This document shows positions 1 through 6,678 of a stretch of DNA of 27,464 nucleotides, piece after piece. Source of the DNA: Verrucomicrobiales bacterium (GTDB lineage: Bacteria > Verrucomicrobiota > Verrucomicrobiia > Verrucomicrobiales > DEV007); contig JALRFZ010000189.1 of NCBI GenBank assembly GCA_023253615.1, forward strand, positions 1 through 27,464. The letters run 5' to 3'. Within the stretch, counting starts at the first letter, position 1, and the number at the start of each line of letters is the position of its first letter. Position numbers and translations under genes: made by a program. A model generated the notes under the pieces. The model did not search any database. It was not told the origin of the DNA and saw nothing but the letters and a program-made list of their open reading frames with translations.

Positions 1-637
1 AACCCTCGCGCAATTGCAGCACGGAAAGATCAAAGGTCCCTCCGCCGAGATCGTAGACGGCGACGGTGGCGGCCTCGCCGAGGCGGTCGAGCCCGTAGGC
101 GAGGGCGGCGGCGGTGGGTTCGTTGAGGATGCGCTCGACGGTGAGTCCGGCGAGTTCGGCGGCGCGGCGGGTGGCTTCGCGCTGCGAGTGATTGAAGTAA
201 GCCGGCACGGTGACGACGGCACGTGAGACGGTCGTTTCGAGGGCGGCCTCGGCCGTTTCCTTGAGCCGTGCGAGGATGAGGGCGGAAACCTCTTCGGGCG
301 AGACGAAGGTCTCTTCATCAAGAGCGACGAGGATCTCCCCGCGCGTGCCGGGAACGAGGCGATAGGGCGTTTCGCCGCGTTCCTCGACAGAAAGGTCAGC
401 GAAGGTGCGGCCCATGAAGCGTTTGATTGAGGCGACGGTGCGTCCGGGGGCAAGGGCGCGGGCGCGCATCGCTTCGGTGCCGACGAGGGGGGCGCGTCCG
501 ACCGGCCAGGTCACGCAGGAGGGGAGGAGGCGCTCGCCCTTTTCATTTGCGAGGACGATGGGGAAACCCGAATCGACGAAGCCGACGAGCGAATGGGTCG
601 TGCCGAGATCGATCCCGATGATGAGCGCTTCGTTCAT
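1..637 (-). CDS. hscA: Hsp70-family chaperone, HscA/DnaK-like (5' part, cut by window edge)
   Basis: Translating the minus strand from the ATG at 637 gives 212 residues with no stop before the window edge. They cover the N-terminal half of an Hsp70 nucleotide-binding domain: phosphate-1 motif GIDLGTTHS at residues 8-16, [12 protein letters not shown] at 142-153, [13 protein letters not shown] at 171-183 and phosphate-2 motif [10 protein letters not shown] at 194-203. The segment SIKRFMGR (70-77) is typical of both HscA and DnaK. Hsp70 proteins are cytosolic ATP-driven chaperones; HscA works with HscB to pass Fe-S clusters from the scaffold IscU. The start lies 18 nt after the HscB-like gene, which favours HscA over a general DnaK. 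No IscU or IscS gene is visible, so the Fe-S role rests on the neighbour alone. The substrate-binding domain lies outside the window. Confidence 0.9.
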   Translation of the reverse strand, partial: MNEALIIGIDLGTTHSLVGFVDSGFPIVLANEKGERLLPSCVTWPVGRAPLVGTEAMRARALAPGRTVASIKRFMGRTFADLSVEERGETPYRLVPGTRGEILVALDEETFVSPEEVSALILARLKETAEAALETTVSRAVVTVPAYFNHSQREATRRAAELAGLTVERILNEPTAAALAYGLDRLGEAATVAVYDLGGGTFDLSVLQLREG

Positions 638-655
638 GATTCGATCACGGTGGTG

Positions 656-1204
656 TCAGGTGGAGATGAGGGCAAGGAGCCTCTCGCGGCATTGCTCCTC
701 CCACTTCTTGAGAAACTTGAGCGGTCCGACCGCGGCCGCGGCGGCGGTGAAATCCTCGTGACCCGCCGCTTCCTCGAAATCGGCGAAGCGATCGAGATAG
801 GTGGCTTTGGCGGCCTGGATTTGCTGGAGCATTTCCTGCACGGCGAGCTGGGCGGCGATGGCGTCCTTTGTGAGGAGGGCTCGCGCCAGGGCGGTGGTGG
901 CCTGGCGATGACGGGCGAGGAGGCTGTCGGTCTGGTTGAGGACGGGTCCGATCTTCGCGAACAAATCCATCAACGCCGGAGCGATGGCGCGGTCGGGGAT
1001 GATCGACGGAGCCTTTACCTCGAGCCAGGCGGCGAGACGGGTGACGGGATCGGTGAGGAGGGCGCGGGCTCGGTTCTGATCGGGGGCACTCTCATCGCCG
1101 GACGTCGAGACATCGCGGGTTTGCCCGCGCCAAGCGGTCTCGATCGACGCGGGATCGAGGAGGAGCGATTCGGGGAGTCCGAGGATCGCGAAAGGATTCG
1201 TCAT
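656..1204 (-). CDS. hscB: HscB-like J-domain co-chaperone lacking the HPD motif
   Basis: The 182-residue product begins MTNPFAILGLP, matching the J-domain start of HscB (Fe-S co-chaperone Hsc20), and has the size of that family (about 170-180 aa). Helix III of the J domain is recognisable near residues 42-62 (RARALLTDPVTRLAAWL). A C-terminal helical region (about 75-182) resembles the HscB oligomerisation domain that binds IscU. The loop between helices II and III, where His-Pro-Asp is otherwise nearly invariant, reads TRDVSTSGDES (29-39) and contains no HPD. HPD is what stimulates Hsp70 ATPase activity, so the protein may act by a different mechanism or only as an adaptor. It sits 28 nt after the IF-1-like gene and 18 nt before the Hsp70 gene, implying one operon. 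Family assignment is fairly secure; activity is uncertain. Confidence 0.75.
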   Translation of the reverse strand: MTNPFAILGLPESLLLDPASIETAWRGQTRDVSTSGDESAPDQNRARALLTDPVTRLAAWLEVKAPSIIPDRAIAPALMDLFAKIGPVLNQTDSLLARHRQATTALARALLTKDAIAAQLAVQEMLQQIQAAKATYLDRFADFEEAAGHEDFTAAAAAVGPLKFLKKWEEQCRERLLALIST

Positions 1205-1232
1205 TCACCCACGAGGGCGGAAGTCGAAGAGA

Positions 1233-1574
1233 TCAGCTGCCACCGGAACCACGGCGCGGCGTCGGATTCGGCTTGGCGCGTTTCTTGGGCTGACCGGGAC
1301 GGGCCATGCTGCGGGGAGAGCTGCGTTTGCCCGGATTCATCGGGCGGGGGCTGCGGGCATCGACGCGGTAAACGATGCGGGCTTTTTCGGTGTCGTAGGG
1401 CGACATCTCGATCTTCACCCGGTCTCCCGCGACGAGTCGGATGAAGCGCTTGCGCATCTTTCCGGAGATGTGTGCCAGCACGAGGTGACCGTTATCCAAC
1501 TCGACCCGGAACATGGTGCCGGGGAGGACGGTGTGGATCGTACCTTCCAATTCTACGGTGTCGTCGTGCTGCAT
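1233..1574 (-). CDS. infA: Translation initiation factor IF-1-like protein with basic C-terminal tail
   Basis: From the ATG at 1574 the product is 113 residues. Residues 1-70 form a complete S1-type OB fold of IF-1: [47 protein letters not shown] and ARIVYR are all characteristic. IF-1 binds the ribosomal A site during initiation and is usually about 72 residues. Here about 42 extra residues rich in Arg, Lys, Pro and Ser follow (71-113), probably disordered and possibly RNA-binding. An upstream in-frame TTG at 1604 would add ten residues unlike the family, so ATG 1574 is preferred. No clear Shine-Dalgarno is visible. The gene leads a tight group with the HscB- and Hsp70-like genes. It may be the only IF-1 or a second paralogue; the window cannot tell. 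Confidence 0.88.
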   Translation of the reverse strand: MQHDDTVELEGTIHTVLPGTMFRVELDNGHLVLAHISGKMRKRFIRLVAGDRVKIEMSPYDTEKARIVYRVDARSPRPMNPGKRSSPRSMARPGQPKKRAKPNPTPRRGSGGS

Positions 1575-1607
1575 AATCGCTGGGAAAGCCGCACTATCGC
1601 GCAATTC

Positions 1608-1636
1608 TCAATATTTAGAAGCAAATTCTTTGTCAG
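1608..1636 (-). promoter_or_regulatory. Possible sigma-70-type promoter for the IF-1/hscB/hscA group
   Basis: On the minus strand CTGACA (1631-1636) is separated by 17 nt from TATTGA (1608-1613). The predicted start near 1601 would leave a leader of about 27 nt before the ATG at 1574. The stretch is clearly more AT-rich than its surroundings. The -10 match is modest, so this is a candidate only. Confidence 0.35.
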
Positions 1637-1689
1637 AAAAGGCTTCGGGGTCCGGAGAGGGAAAACCGGACAGGGTTGAGTCGTGAACC

Positions 1690-1718
1690 TGACCCTCCCG
1701 GGTCGATGGGCAGGGTCA
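1690..1718 (-). terminator. Hairpin at the end of the FkbM gene, possible terminator
   Basis: TGACCCT (1690-1696) pairs with AGGGTCA (1712-1718), and three further G-C pairs lie inside, with one bulged base. The hairpin overlaps the stop codon of the FkbM methyltransferase gene. No T-run follows on the minus strand, so it is not a canonical intrinsic terminator; it may stabilise the mRNA 3' end. Confidence 0.35.
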
Positions 1719-2618
1719 TGGAAGGAGGCGATCGGCGGGGCACGCGACGATGTTGAAATACTTCCGCATCCCGGGACGGTCGGCGGCACGGAAGGGATGG
1801 AAGACGAGACGGTCGCCCTCGATCTCGGGGCGGTGGAGGCGGTAGCCGATGCTCTCGAGATACTCGATGGGCGGCTGGGCATTTTGCCGGGCACCGACGC
1901 CGCTCTCGAAAACGAGGGCGGGGCCGAGGCGGCGCAGGGTCTCGGTGGCGCCTTGGAAAACGGCGAGTTCGTGTCCTTCGACGTCGATCTTCACGACATC
2001 GAGGCGATCGAGGGCGAGTGAGTCGAGCCGTTGGAGCGGGACGATCGTGCCTTGTCCATTTGGGTCGATGCGGGCGAGGCCGCTGTGGCGCGGCACGGAC
2101 ATGGTGACGGTGCCGTCGGCATCACCGATCGCGGCCTGGCGGGTCTCGATCCATTCATCGAGTCCGGCCTGGGCGACGAGATCGGCGAGGTCGGCATAGG
2201 TCGAGGGCACGGGCTCGAAGGCGAGGATTTTTCCCCGGAACGTTTCGCGCGAGGCGAGCAACAGCGGGAAGTAACCCCAGTTGCTGCCGATGTCGAGCAT
2301 GACGCCGTCGTCAGGGAGCAGGGCGGCGAGACTGCGCGCGACAGTGACTTCGTAGCCGTCGGCGTATTGCGCAAAATAGAGAGGATTGAACTGCCGGTTG
2401 TAGGCATTGAGCCGCAGGGTCTTCGCGATACCACGCACCGGCAGGTCGATCTCGAGCTTGGCCGCGCGAGGGAGGCGGAGGGACTCGACGAGGTAAAAGA
2501 GCGGACGGGCGAGGCCCTGTCGGATGCCCCCGCTTTTCCGTCCATGCCCCGAGCGGAACGCGGCACGGTAGAGCCGGTTCACGAGGGCGGGACGGACGGC
2601 GGTGAGGGGGAGCTTCAT
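1716..2618 (-). CDS. FkbM-family SAM-dependent methyltransferase
   Basis: The 300-residue product has a class I (Rossmann) methyltransferase fold of the FkbM type. SAM-binding motif I is LDIGSNWGY (108-116), followed by FEPVP (134-138) and the FkbM signature KIDVEGHE (210-217). The first 90 residues are a basic N-terminal region without a signal peptide. FkbM enzymes O-methylate sugars, lipids or polyketide products, but the substrate cannot be read from sequence. Many family members sit in surface-polysaccharide clusters; no glycosyltransferase is adjacent here. The gene appears to stand alone: 412 nt of repeats precede it and a hairpin overlaps its end. The ATG at 2618 is the first methionine and gives a normal family length. 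Confidence 0.88.
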   Translation of the reverse strand: MKLPLTAVRPALVNRLYRAAFRSGHGRKSGGIRQGLARPLFYLVESLRLPRAAKLEIDLPVRGIAKTLRLNAYNRQFNPLYFAQYADGYEVTVARSLAALLPDDGVMLDIGSNWGYFPLLLASRETFRGKILAFEPVPSTYADLADLVAQAGLDEWIETRQAAIGDADGTVTMSVPRHSGLARIDPNGQGTIVPLQRLDSLALDRLDVVKIDVEGHELAVFQGATETLRRLGPALVFESGVGARQNAQPPIEYLESIGYRLHRPEIEGDRLVFHPFRAADRPGMRKYFNIVACPADRLLP

Positions 2619-2634
2619 GGGGACGTGTTAAACC

Positions 2635-2658
2635 ACGAATCGCGCGAATGCCACGAAT
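2635..2658. repeat. 9-bp tandem repeat (ACGAAT core)
   Basis: The hexamer (A/G)CGAAT recurs at 2635, 2644 and 2653, a 9-bp period upstream of the FkbM start. Similar ACGAAT-type short tandem repeats are, from memory, common between genes in Planctomycetota and Verrucomicrobiota. This is the FkbM-proximal edge of the 412-nt intergenic repeat region. Confidence 0.6.
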
Positions 2659-2689
2659 CAAACCGGGGTGGGGACCGGAGCGCCAAGGA

Positions 2690-2754
2690 AGAGGCGGCCT
2701 ACCATCGAGCGAAGAAGAGGCGGCCTACCATCGAGCGAAGAAGAGGCGGCCTAC
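2690..2754. repeat. 26-bp direct tandem repeat, two full copies plus a partial third
   Basis: The core AGAGGCGGCCTAC starts at 2690, 2716 and 2742, an exact 26-bp period. The first two units continue with CATCGAGCGAAGA; the third stops after the core and runs into the inverted-repeat element. In several frames the repeat would encode repetitive peptides, but no plausible protein is present. Confidence 0.85.
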
Positions 2755-2976
2755 GGAACAAACGGAAAACACGGAAATACAAGAGATCGAGATAGATGCG
2801 GAAGGCATCAAAATAAACGGAAAACACGGAACTACGGAGGCCCGGGATAGGGGCTGCCGTGGTCAAAACGAAGGAAGATGCCCAGTGACATCGGACCGAG
2901 GTCGATGATTTGGATTTCTGATAAAGGTCTTTTTTACTTCCGCGTATTCTGCGTTTTCCGTAGGCCGCCTCTTCTT
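2738..2976. repeat. Inverted-repeat element with 19-bp perfect arms, MITE- or REP-like
   Basis: AAGAAGAGGCGGCCTACGG (2738-2756) is matched by its exact reverse complement at 2958-2976, enclosing 201 bp. Inside are two direct copies of AAACGGAAAACACGGAA (2760-2776 and 2815-2831), and a related inverted copy overlaps 2948-2960. No coding region is credible. The element could be a non-autonomous mobile element, a dispersed intergenic repeat, or a structured transcript. No clear target-site duplication was seen. Together with the tandem repeats it fills most of the gap between the FkbM and oxidoreductase genes. Confidence 0.7.
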
Positions 2977-3030
2977 TCGGGCTTGGGTTTGCCTCCGATC
3001 GAAGTCTTGAGACGTCGCCCATGCCACTTC

Positions 3031-4419
3031 TCAAATCTCGACCCACTCGCCCGGGATGGGCACGGGGTATTGGCCGTTGGCGTCGGCGACGAAAGGCGGC
3101 TCGCTGTCGTAATCGAGCGTGTCCATGCCGGGGAACCACTGGAACTCCGACGCCATCGCCTCGTCCCAGGTGATGACGCGGCCCATGTGGGTGGCGGCGC
3201 GCCCCATGATGGTGGTCAGGTTCGAGAGAGCGGCGCGCTCCGCTTGGTTGAAGGGCGTGTTTTCGCGGATCGCTTTGGTGAAATCGTTCCACTGGGCCTG
3301 CCAGGGGGTGAGCTCCTCCTTCGGCGCCTCCCAGAGGATGTTGTCGTCGGCGATGCGCTTGTCCTTGAAGATCTTCGTGGTGCCGGCGTGGATGTTGCCG
3401 GAGAACTGCGCGGACTTTTCCGATCCCTGGATGTAGGTGGCGAAGTCGTTGTGGCACTTCGGAATGTAGCGCACATAGTCGTAGGCCTTGGTGCCGTCGG
3501 CGAAAGTCCACTCGATGGAGTAGGAGTCGAGGTTCTGCCCTTTGTCGGTGTTGTTGAAAGCGCGCCCGCCGATGCCGTGGGCGGAGACGGGATACTCGCC
3601 CTTGATCCAGCAGATCTCGTCGATCTGGTGGATGTCCATCTCGGCCCAGAGGCCTCCGGAGACCCAGAAAAATTTGGTGAAGTTACGGAGTTGCCATTCG
3701 AGGTCGGTCTTGTCGGCGGGTTTGGGGCCGAGGGGGCCGGACGGTCCCATGCGGTAGGCGCTGATGCTCTCGATGTTGCCGATCCCGCCGGCGGCGATGC
3801 GGCGGAGGAGCTCGGCGCGGTTCACGGAGTGGCGGCTCATGACGCCGGCGGCGACTTTCACCCCGCGGGCATCGGCTTCCTTGGCGGCCTTGAGGACCCG
3901 GCGTACGCCGTGAGGGTCGGCGGCGAAGGATTTTTCCATGAAGACGTTGACGCCCTTGGAGACGGCATACTCGAGCTGCTGCGGCCGGAAGCCGGCGTAG
4001 CCGGTGAGCATGGCGACATCGCCGGAGTTCGGCCGCAGGGTATCGATGGCGCGTTTGAAGGCATCGAAGCCGATGAAGCGGTTCTCCGGGGCGACGACGG
4101 CGCGTTCCTTGTATTTTCCTTCGATCGCGGTACGGGAGCGCTCGAGGCGATCTTCGTAGAGATCGGCCATTGCGGTGAGCGCCACGCCGTCGTCGGCGTC
4201 CATCGCATTGGCGACGGCCCCGCTGCCGCGCCCGCCGCAGCCGATGAGGGCGAGACGGATCTGGTCGCTGCCCGCGGCATGCACGGCGGGGATGGTGACA
4301 CCGGCGAGGACGGAGGCGGCGGCGGCCTTGCCGGTGCCGGAAAGGAAATCGCGCCGGCTCGTCAGCGAGGGTGTTTTGTCAGTGTCGGCGGCGGGGCGGG
4401 GCGGCGTGGAATCGTTCAT
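3031..4419 (-). CDS. Tat-exported Gfo/Idh/MocA-family oxidoreductase
   Basis: The 462-residue product starts with a twin-arginine signal: SRRDFLSG at residues 21-28, a hydrophobic Ala-rich stretch, and an AVHA-type cleavage site near 48. The Rossmann NAD(P)-binding motif LIGCGGRGSGA (58-68) follows, then the usual (beta/alpha) C-terminal domain. The position of the family's catalytic EKP motif reads EKS (162-164). Such enzymes oxidise, reduce or epimerise sugars and inositols, and secreted Tat-dependent members are abundant in Planctomycetota and Verrucomicrobiota. The substrate is unknown. The gene is divergent from a sugar-type ABC permease 158 nt away, consistent with carbohydrate use. GAGGA upstream of the ATG at 4419 is a weak ribosome-binding site. 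Confidence 0.88.
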   Translation of the reverse strand: MNDSTPPRPAADTDKTPSLTSRRDFLSGTGKAAAASVLAGVTIPAVHAAGSDQIRLALIGCGGRGSGAVANAMDADDGVALTAMADLYEDRLERSRTAIEGKYKERAVVAPENRFIGFDAFKRAIDTLRPNSGDVAMLTGYAGFRPQQLEYAVSKGVNVFMEKSFAADPHGVRRVLKAAKEADARGVKVAAGVMSRHSVNRAELLRRIAAGGIGNIESISAYRMGPSGPLGPKPADKTDLEWQLRNFTKFFWVSGGLWAEMDIHQIDEICWIKGEYPVSAHGIGGRAFNNTDKGQNLDSYSIEWTFADGTKAYDYVRYIPKCHNDFATYIQGSEKSAQFSGNIHAGTTKIFKDKRIADDNILWEAPKEELTPWQAQWNDFTKAIRENTPFNQAERAALSNLTTIMGRAATHMGRVITWDEAMASEFQWFPGMDTLDYDSEPPFVADANGQYPVPIPGEWVEI

Positions 4420-4524
4420 ACTTCCATCCTCGCAAGCGTCGCGCCCCGGGCCAAGTACGCCTTCGCGGCGATCCGGGACGCGCCTGCGCCGGATCCCTCG
4501 CCGGAATCGGGCGCGCGATGTTCG

Positions 4525-4551
4525 TTGACAGTCCGCGGCCGGTCCGATAAT
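4525..4551 (+). promoter_or_regulatory. Promoter candidate for the ABC permease
   Basis: A perfect TTGACA (4525-4530) is followed after 15 nt by GATAAT (4546-4551), a five-of-six match to the -10 consensus. The spacer is short; reading TAATGC (4548-4553) as the -10 gives 17 nt but a poorer match. The start codon at 4578 is 26 nt downstream. Confidence 0.5.
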
Positions 4552-4577
4552 GCTCCCTGCGTCCCGACGTCTCCCGC

Positions 4578-5567
4578 ATGAAACGCATTCTCGGTATCCT
4601 CGTCCTTCTCATCGTCGTCTACCTCGCCACCTGGGTGATGAGCGATCTCCTCACGGGACGCCGGAGTTTCCTTTCGGCCTTCAACCAGGAGAACCTGCTG
4701 CGCCGGACGGCGCTCTTCGGCATCATCGGGGTGGGGGTGGCGTTTGTCATCATCACGGGCGGGATCGATCTCTCGATCGGGTCGGTCGTGTGCCTCGTCG
4801 GGGTCGGATTCCCGTGGCTGGTCACCCAGCAGGCCGTGCCGATGCCGGTGCCGGTCTGTTTGCTGATCGTCCTGGTGGTGGTGCTCGGGATCGGACTCTT
4901 CCATGGCTCCCTCGTCACCTACGGTCGCCTGCAGCCCTTCGTGGTGACGCTCTGCGGCTTGCTCCTCTATCGCGGCATCACGCGTGGCTTCACGGGCGAC
5001 CAGACCGCCGGATTCGGGAACGAGTTGAAAGGGCTGCGCTGGCTCGCGAACGGCGAGATCCCGGTGACGGCCCAGTTCGGCATCCCGGTGCCTTGCCTGA
5101 TCCTCGCGGTGGTGGCGGTGGCGGCGGGGATCTTCCTGAACCGCACCGTCTACGGACGCCATCTCCTCGCCCTCGGCAACAACGAGGAAGCGGCGCGTTT
5201 CGCGGGAGTGCGGACGAAGCGAATCACGATCCTCGCGTATGTCATCAGCTCGTTCCTCGCGGGTCTGGGCGGTTTGCTCTTCGTGCTCGACACGAACTCG
5301 GCGCAGCCGGCCGACTTCGGAAACTTCTACGAACTCTTCGCCATCGCGGCCGCGGTGCTGGGGGGATGCAGTCTGCGTGGCGGCTCTGGCACGATCCTCG
5401 GAGTGATCATCGGCACGGCCTTGATCCAGCTCTTGCGGAACATGATCACCCTCGTCGACGAGATCCCGCAGAACATCGAATTCGCCGTCATCGGGGCGGT
5501 GATCCTCGCGGGGGCGATCGGCGACGAGGTGGCGAAGTGGTTCGTGGCGAAGAGGCGTGCTACGTGA
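4578..5567 (+). CDS. RbsC-type sugar ABC transporter permease (orphan)
   Basis: The 329-residue product is almost entirely hydrophobic, with about 8-10 membrane segments, and belongs to the branched-chain/ribose permease family. GGIDLSIGS (61-69) is the signature of RbsC/XylH/AraH-like sugar permeases, and GNNEEAARFAGVRT (200-213) is the cytoplasmic loop that contacts the ATPase. Length is normal (about 320-340). Such permeases form the inner-membrane channel with an RbsA-type ATPase and a periplasmic binding protein. Neither partner lies beside it: an EF-hand gene follows and a divergent oxidoreductase precedes it. It must share components encoded elsewhere or be a relic, although the reading frame is intact. 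No Shine-Dalgarno is visible. Confidence 0.88.
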   Translation: MKRILGILVLLIVVYLATWVMSDLLTGRRSFLSAFNQENLLRRTALFGIIGVGVAFVIITGGIDLSIGSVVCLVGVGFPWLVTQQAVPMPVPVCLLIVLVVVLGIGLFHGSLVTYGRLQPFVVTLCGLLLYRGITRGFTGDQTAGFGNELKGLRWLANGEIPVTAQFGIPVPCLILAVVAVAAGIFLNRTVYGRHLLALGNNEEAARFAGVRTKRITILAYVISSFLAGLGGLLFVLDTNSAQPADFGNFYELFAIAAAVLGGCSLRGGSGTILGVIIGTALIQLLRNMITLVDEIPQNIEFAVIGAVILAGAIGDEVAKWFVAKRRAT

Positions 5568-5604
5568 TTTATCGGCGGTTTTTTCGCAACTGGTTTTCGG
5601 GAGG

Positions 5605-5632
5605 CGGGTTTGAAGGGCTGAATTCAAACCCG
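5605..5632. repeat. Perfect 10-bp inverted repeat before the EF-hand gene
   Basis: CGGGTTTGAA (5605-5614) and TTCAAACCCG (5623-5632) are exact reverse complements with an 8-nt loop. The hairpin ends 9 nt before the ATG at 5642 and 38 nt after the permease stop. No T-run follows, so an operator or an mRNA hairpin controlling translation is more likely than a terminator. Confidence 0.55.
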
Positions 5633-5641
5633 AATCGATCC

Positions 5642-6622
5642 ATGAAAATCACGTTCCTTGCCCTCATCGGCTGTGCCCTCGCGCTCGCGCCTCTCGGTGC
5701 CGAAGAAACCAAACCGAATCCGGAGAAGCCCAAGGGGCCGGGAGGTCCCGGCGGTCCCGGCGCGCCCGGAGGGAAAGGCGACGGATCCTTCTTCCGCAAC
5801 CTGGACAAGGATGGCGACAAGGCCGTCTCAAAGGAAGAGGCCGGCGATCGTTGGCAGGGCCTCGGCAAGCTCGACAAGGACGGCGACGGCAAGGTGACGA
5901 TGCAGGAGCTGATGGCCGGACGTCCCGGAGGTCCCGAAGGGGGGGCTCCCAAAGGTGGGCCGGGTGCTCCCGGTGGACCGCAGGCGGGCCGCGGCGAGTT
6001 TTTCAAGAACGCCGACAAGAACAACGACGGAAAGATTTCGAAAGACGAAGCGCCCGGGCAGATGTGGGAACGCCTCTCCAAACTCGACAAGGACAACGAC
6101 GGTGCCGTCAGCAAGGAGGAGATGGCGGCGATGATGGCGGGAAGGGGAGGTCCCGGAGGCCCGGGAGGTCCCGGAGGTGGTGGTCCGCAGATGTTCGAGC
6201 GTGCCGACAAAAACGGCGATGGCAAAATTTCGAAGGATGAAGCTCCGGGCGAGATGTGGGAGCGCCTCTCCAAACTCGACAAGGACGGCGACGGAGCCGT
6301 CAGCAAGGAGGAGATGGCGGCGATGACGGCGGGACGGGGTGGTCCTGGTGGCCCGGGTGGGGCGAAGGGGCCCGGAGGCGGTCCGCAGGCGGGCGGTCCG
6401 GCCGCGATGTTCCCGCGTTACGACGTGGACAAGGATGGAAAGCTCTCCAAGTCCGAGGTGCCGGCGGAGATGTGGGAGAAAATGTCGAAGGCGGACGAAA
6501 ACGCCGACGGACTCATCAGCAGGGAAGAGCTCGAGGGGGCCTACGGCCGTCGCGAGGGTGGTCCCGGCAAGCCGGTCGAAAAGCGGCCCGAAGCGGCGGA
6601 GAAGGAAAAGGCCTCGGCTTGA
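5642..6622 (+). CDS. Secreted protein with eight EF-hand loops and Gly-Pro-rich linkers
   Basis: The 326-residue product has a signal peptide (about 1-20, cleavage near LGA-EE). Eight EF-hand calcium loops occur in four pairs, starting at residues 55, 78, 125, 149, 189, 213, 261 and 285. Most have the canonical D-x-D-x-D-G pattern, for example DKDGDGKVTMQE. The first is atypical with Lys in place of Gly, and the last is DENADGLISREE. Pairs are joined by Gly-Pro-rich collagen-like linkers (32-44, 95-118, 167-182, 231-253). The tail (305-326) is charged. The second and third pairs are almost identical over a 64-residue period, an internal duplication. It probably binds calcium in the periplasm or outside the cell; the partner is unknown. 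LIGC at 8-11 resembles a lipobox but lies too early to be convincing. Confidence 0.88.
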   Translation: MKITFLALIGCALALAPLGAEETKPNPEKPKGPGGPGGPGAPGGKGDGSFFRNLDKDGDKAVSKEEAGDRWQGLGKLDKDGDGKVTMQELMAGRPGGPEGGAPKGGPGAPGGPQAGRGEFFKNADKNNDGKISKDEAPGQMWERLSKLDKDNDGAVSKEEMAAMMAGRGGPGGPGGPGGGGPQMFERADKNGDGKISKDEAPGEMWERLSKLDKDGDGAVSKEEMAAMTAGRGGPGGPGGAKGPGGGPQAGGPAAMFPRYDVDKDGKLSKSEVPAEMWEKMSKADENADGLISREELEGAYGRREGGPGKPVEKRPEAAEKEKASA

Positions 6623-6647
6623 TCCTGACAAACCAGCGAAAACTCGG

Positions 6648-6674
6648 AAAGCCCGGCTCCGGCCGGGCTTTTTT
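6648..6674 (+). terminator. Rho-independent terminator after the EF-hand gene
   Basis: GCCCGGC (6651-6657) and GCCGGGC (6662-6668) form a perfect 7-bp stem with a TCCG loop, preceded by AAA and followed by six T residues (6669-6674). It lies 26 nt after the EF-hand stop and just before the convergent end of the MacB-like permease gene, so it separates the two transcripts. Confidence 0.93.
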
Positions 6675-6678
6675 GTGA

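Noticed and set aside
2690..2754. 26-bp repeats considered as a CRISPR array
   Set aside because: The copies are directly contiguous with no spacers, and no cas gene is near.
2648..2908. Small ORFs encoding repeated Glu-Glu-Ala and Lys-Arg-Arg peptides
   Set aside because: They follow from the tandem DNA repeat in several frames and on both strands; no start signal or family resemblance.
4550..5641. Open frame continuing upstream of the EF-hand gene across the ABC permease
   Set aside because: It is only an out-of-frame reading of the permease gene; the signal peptide at 5642 marks the real start.
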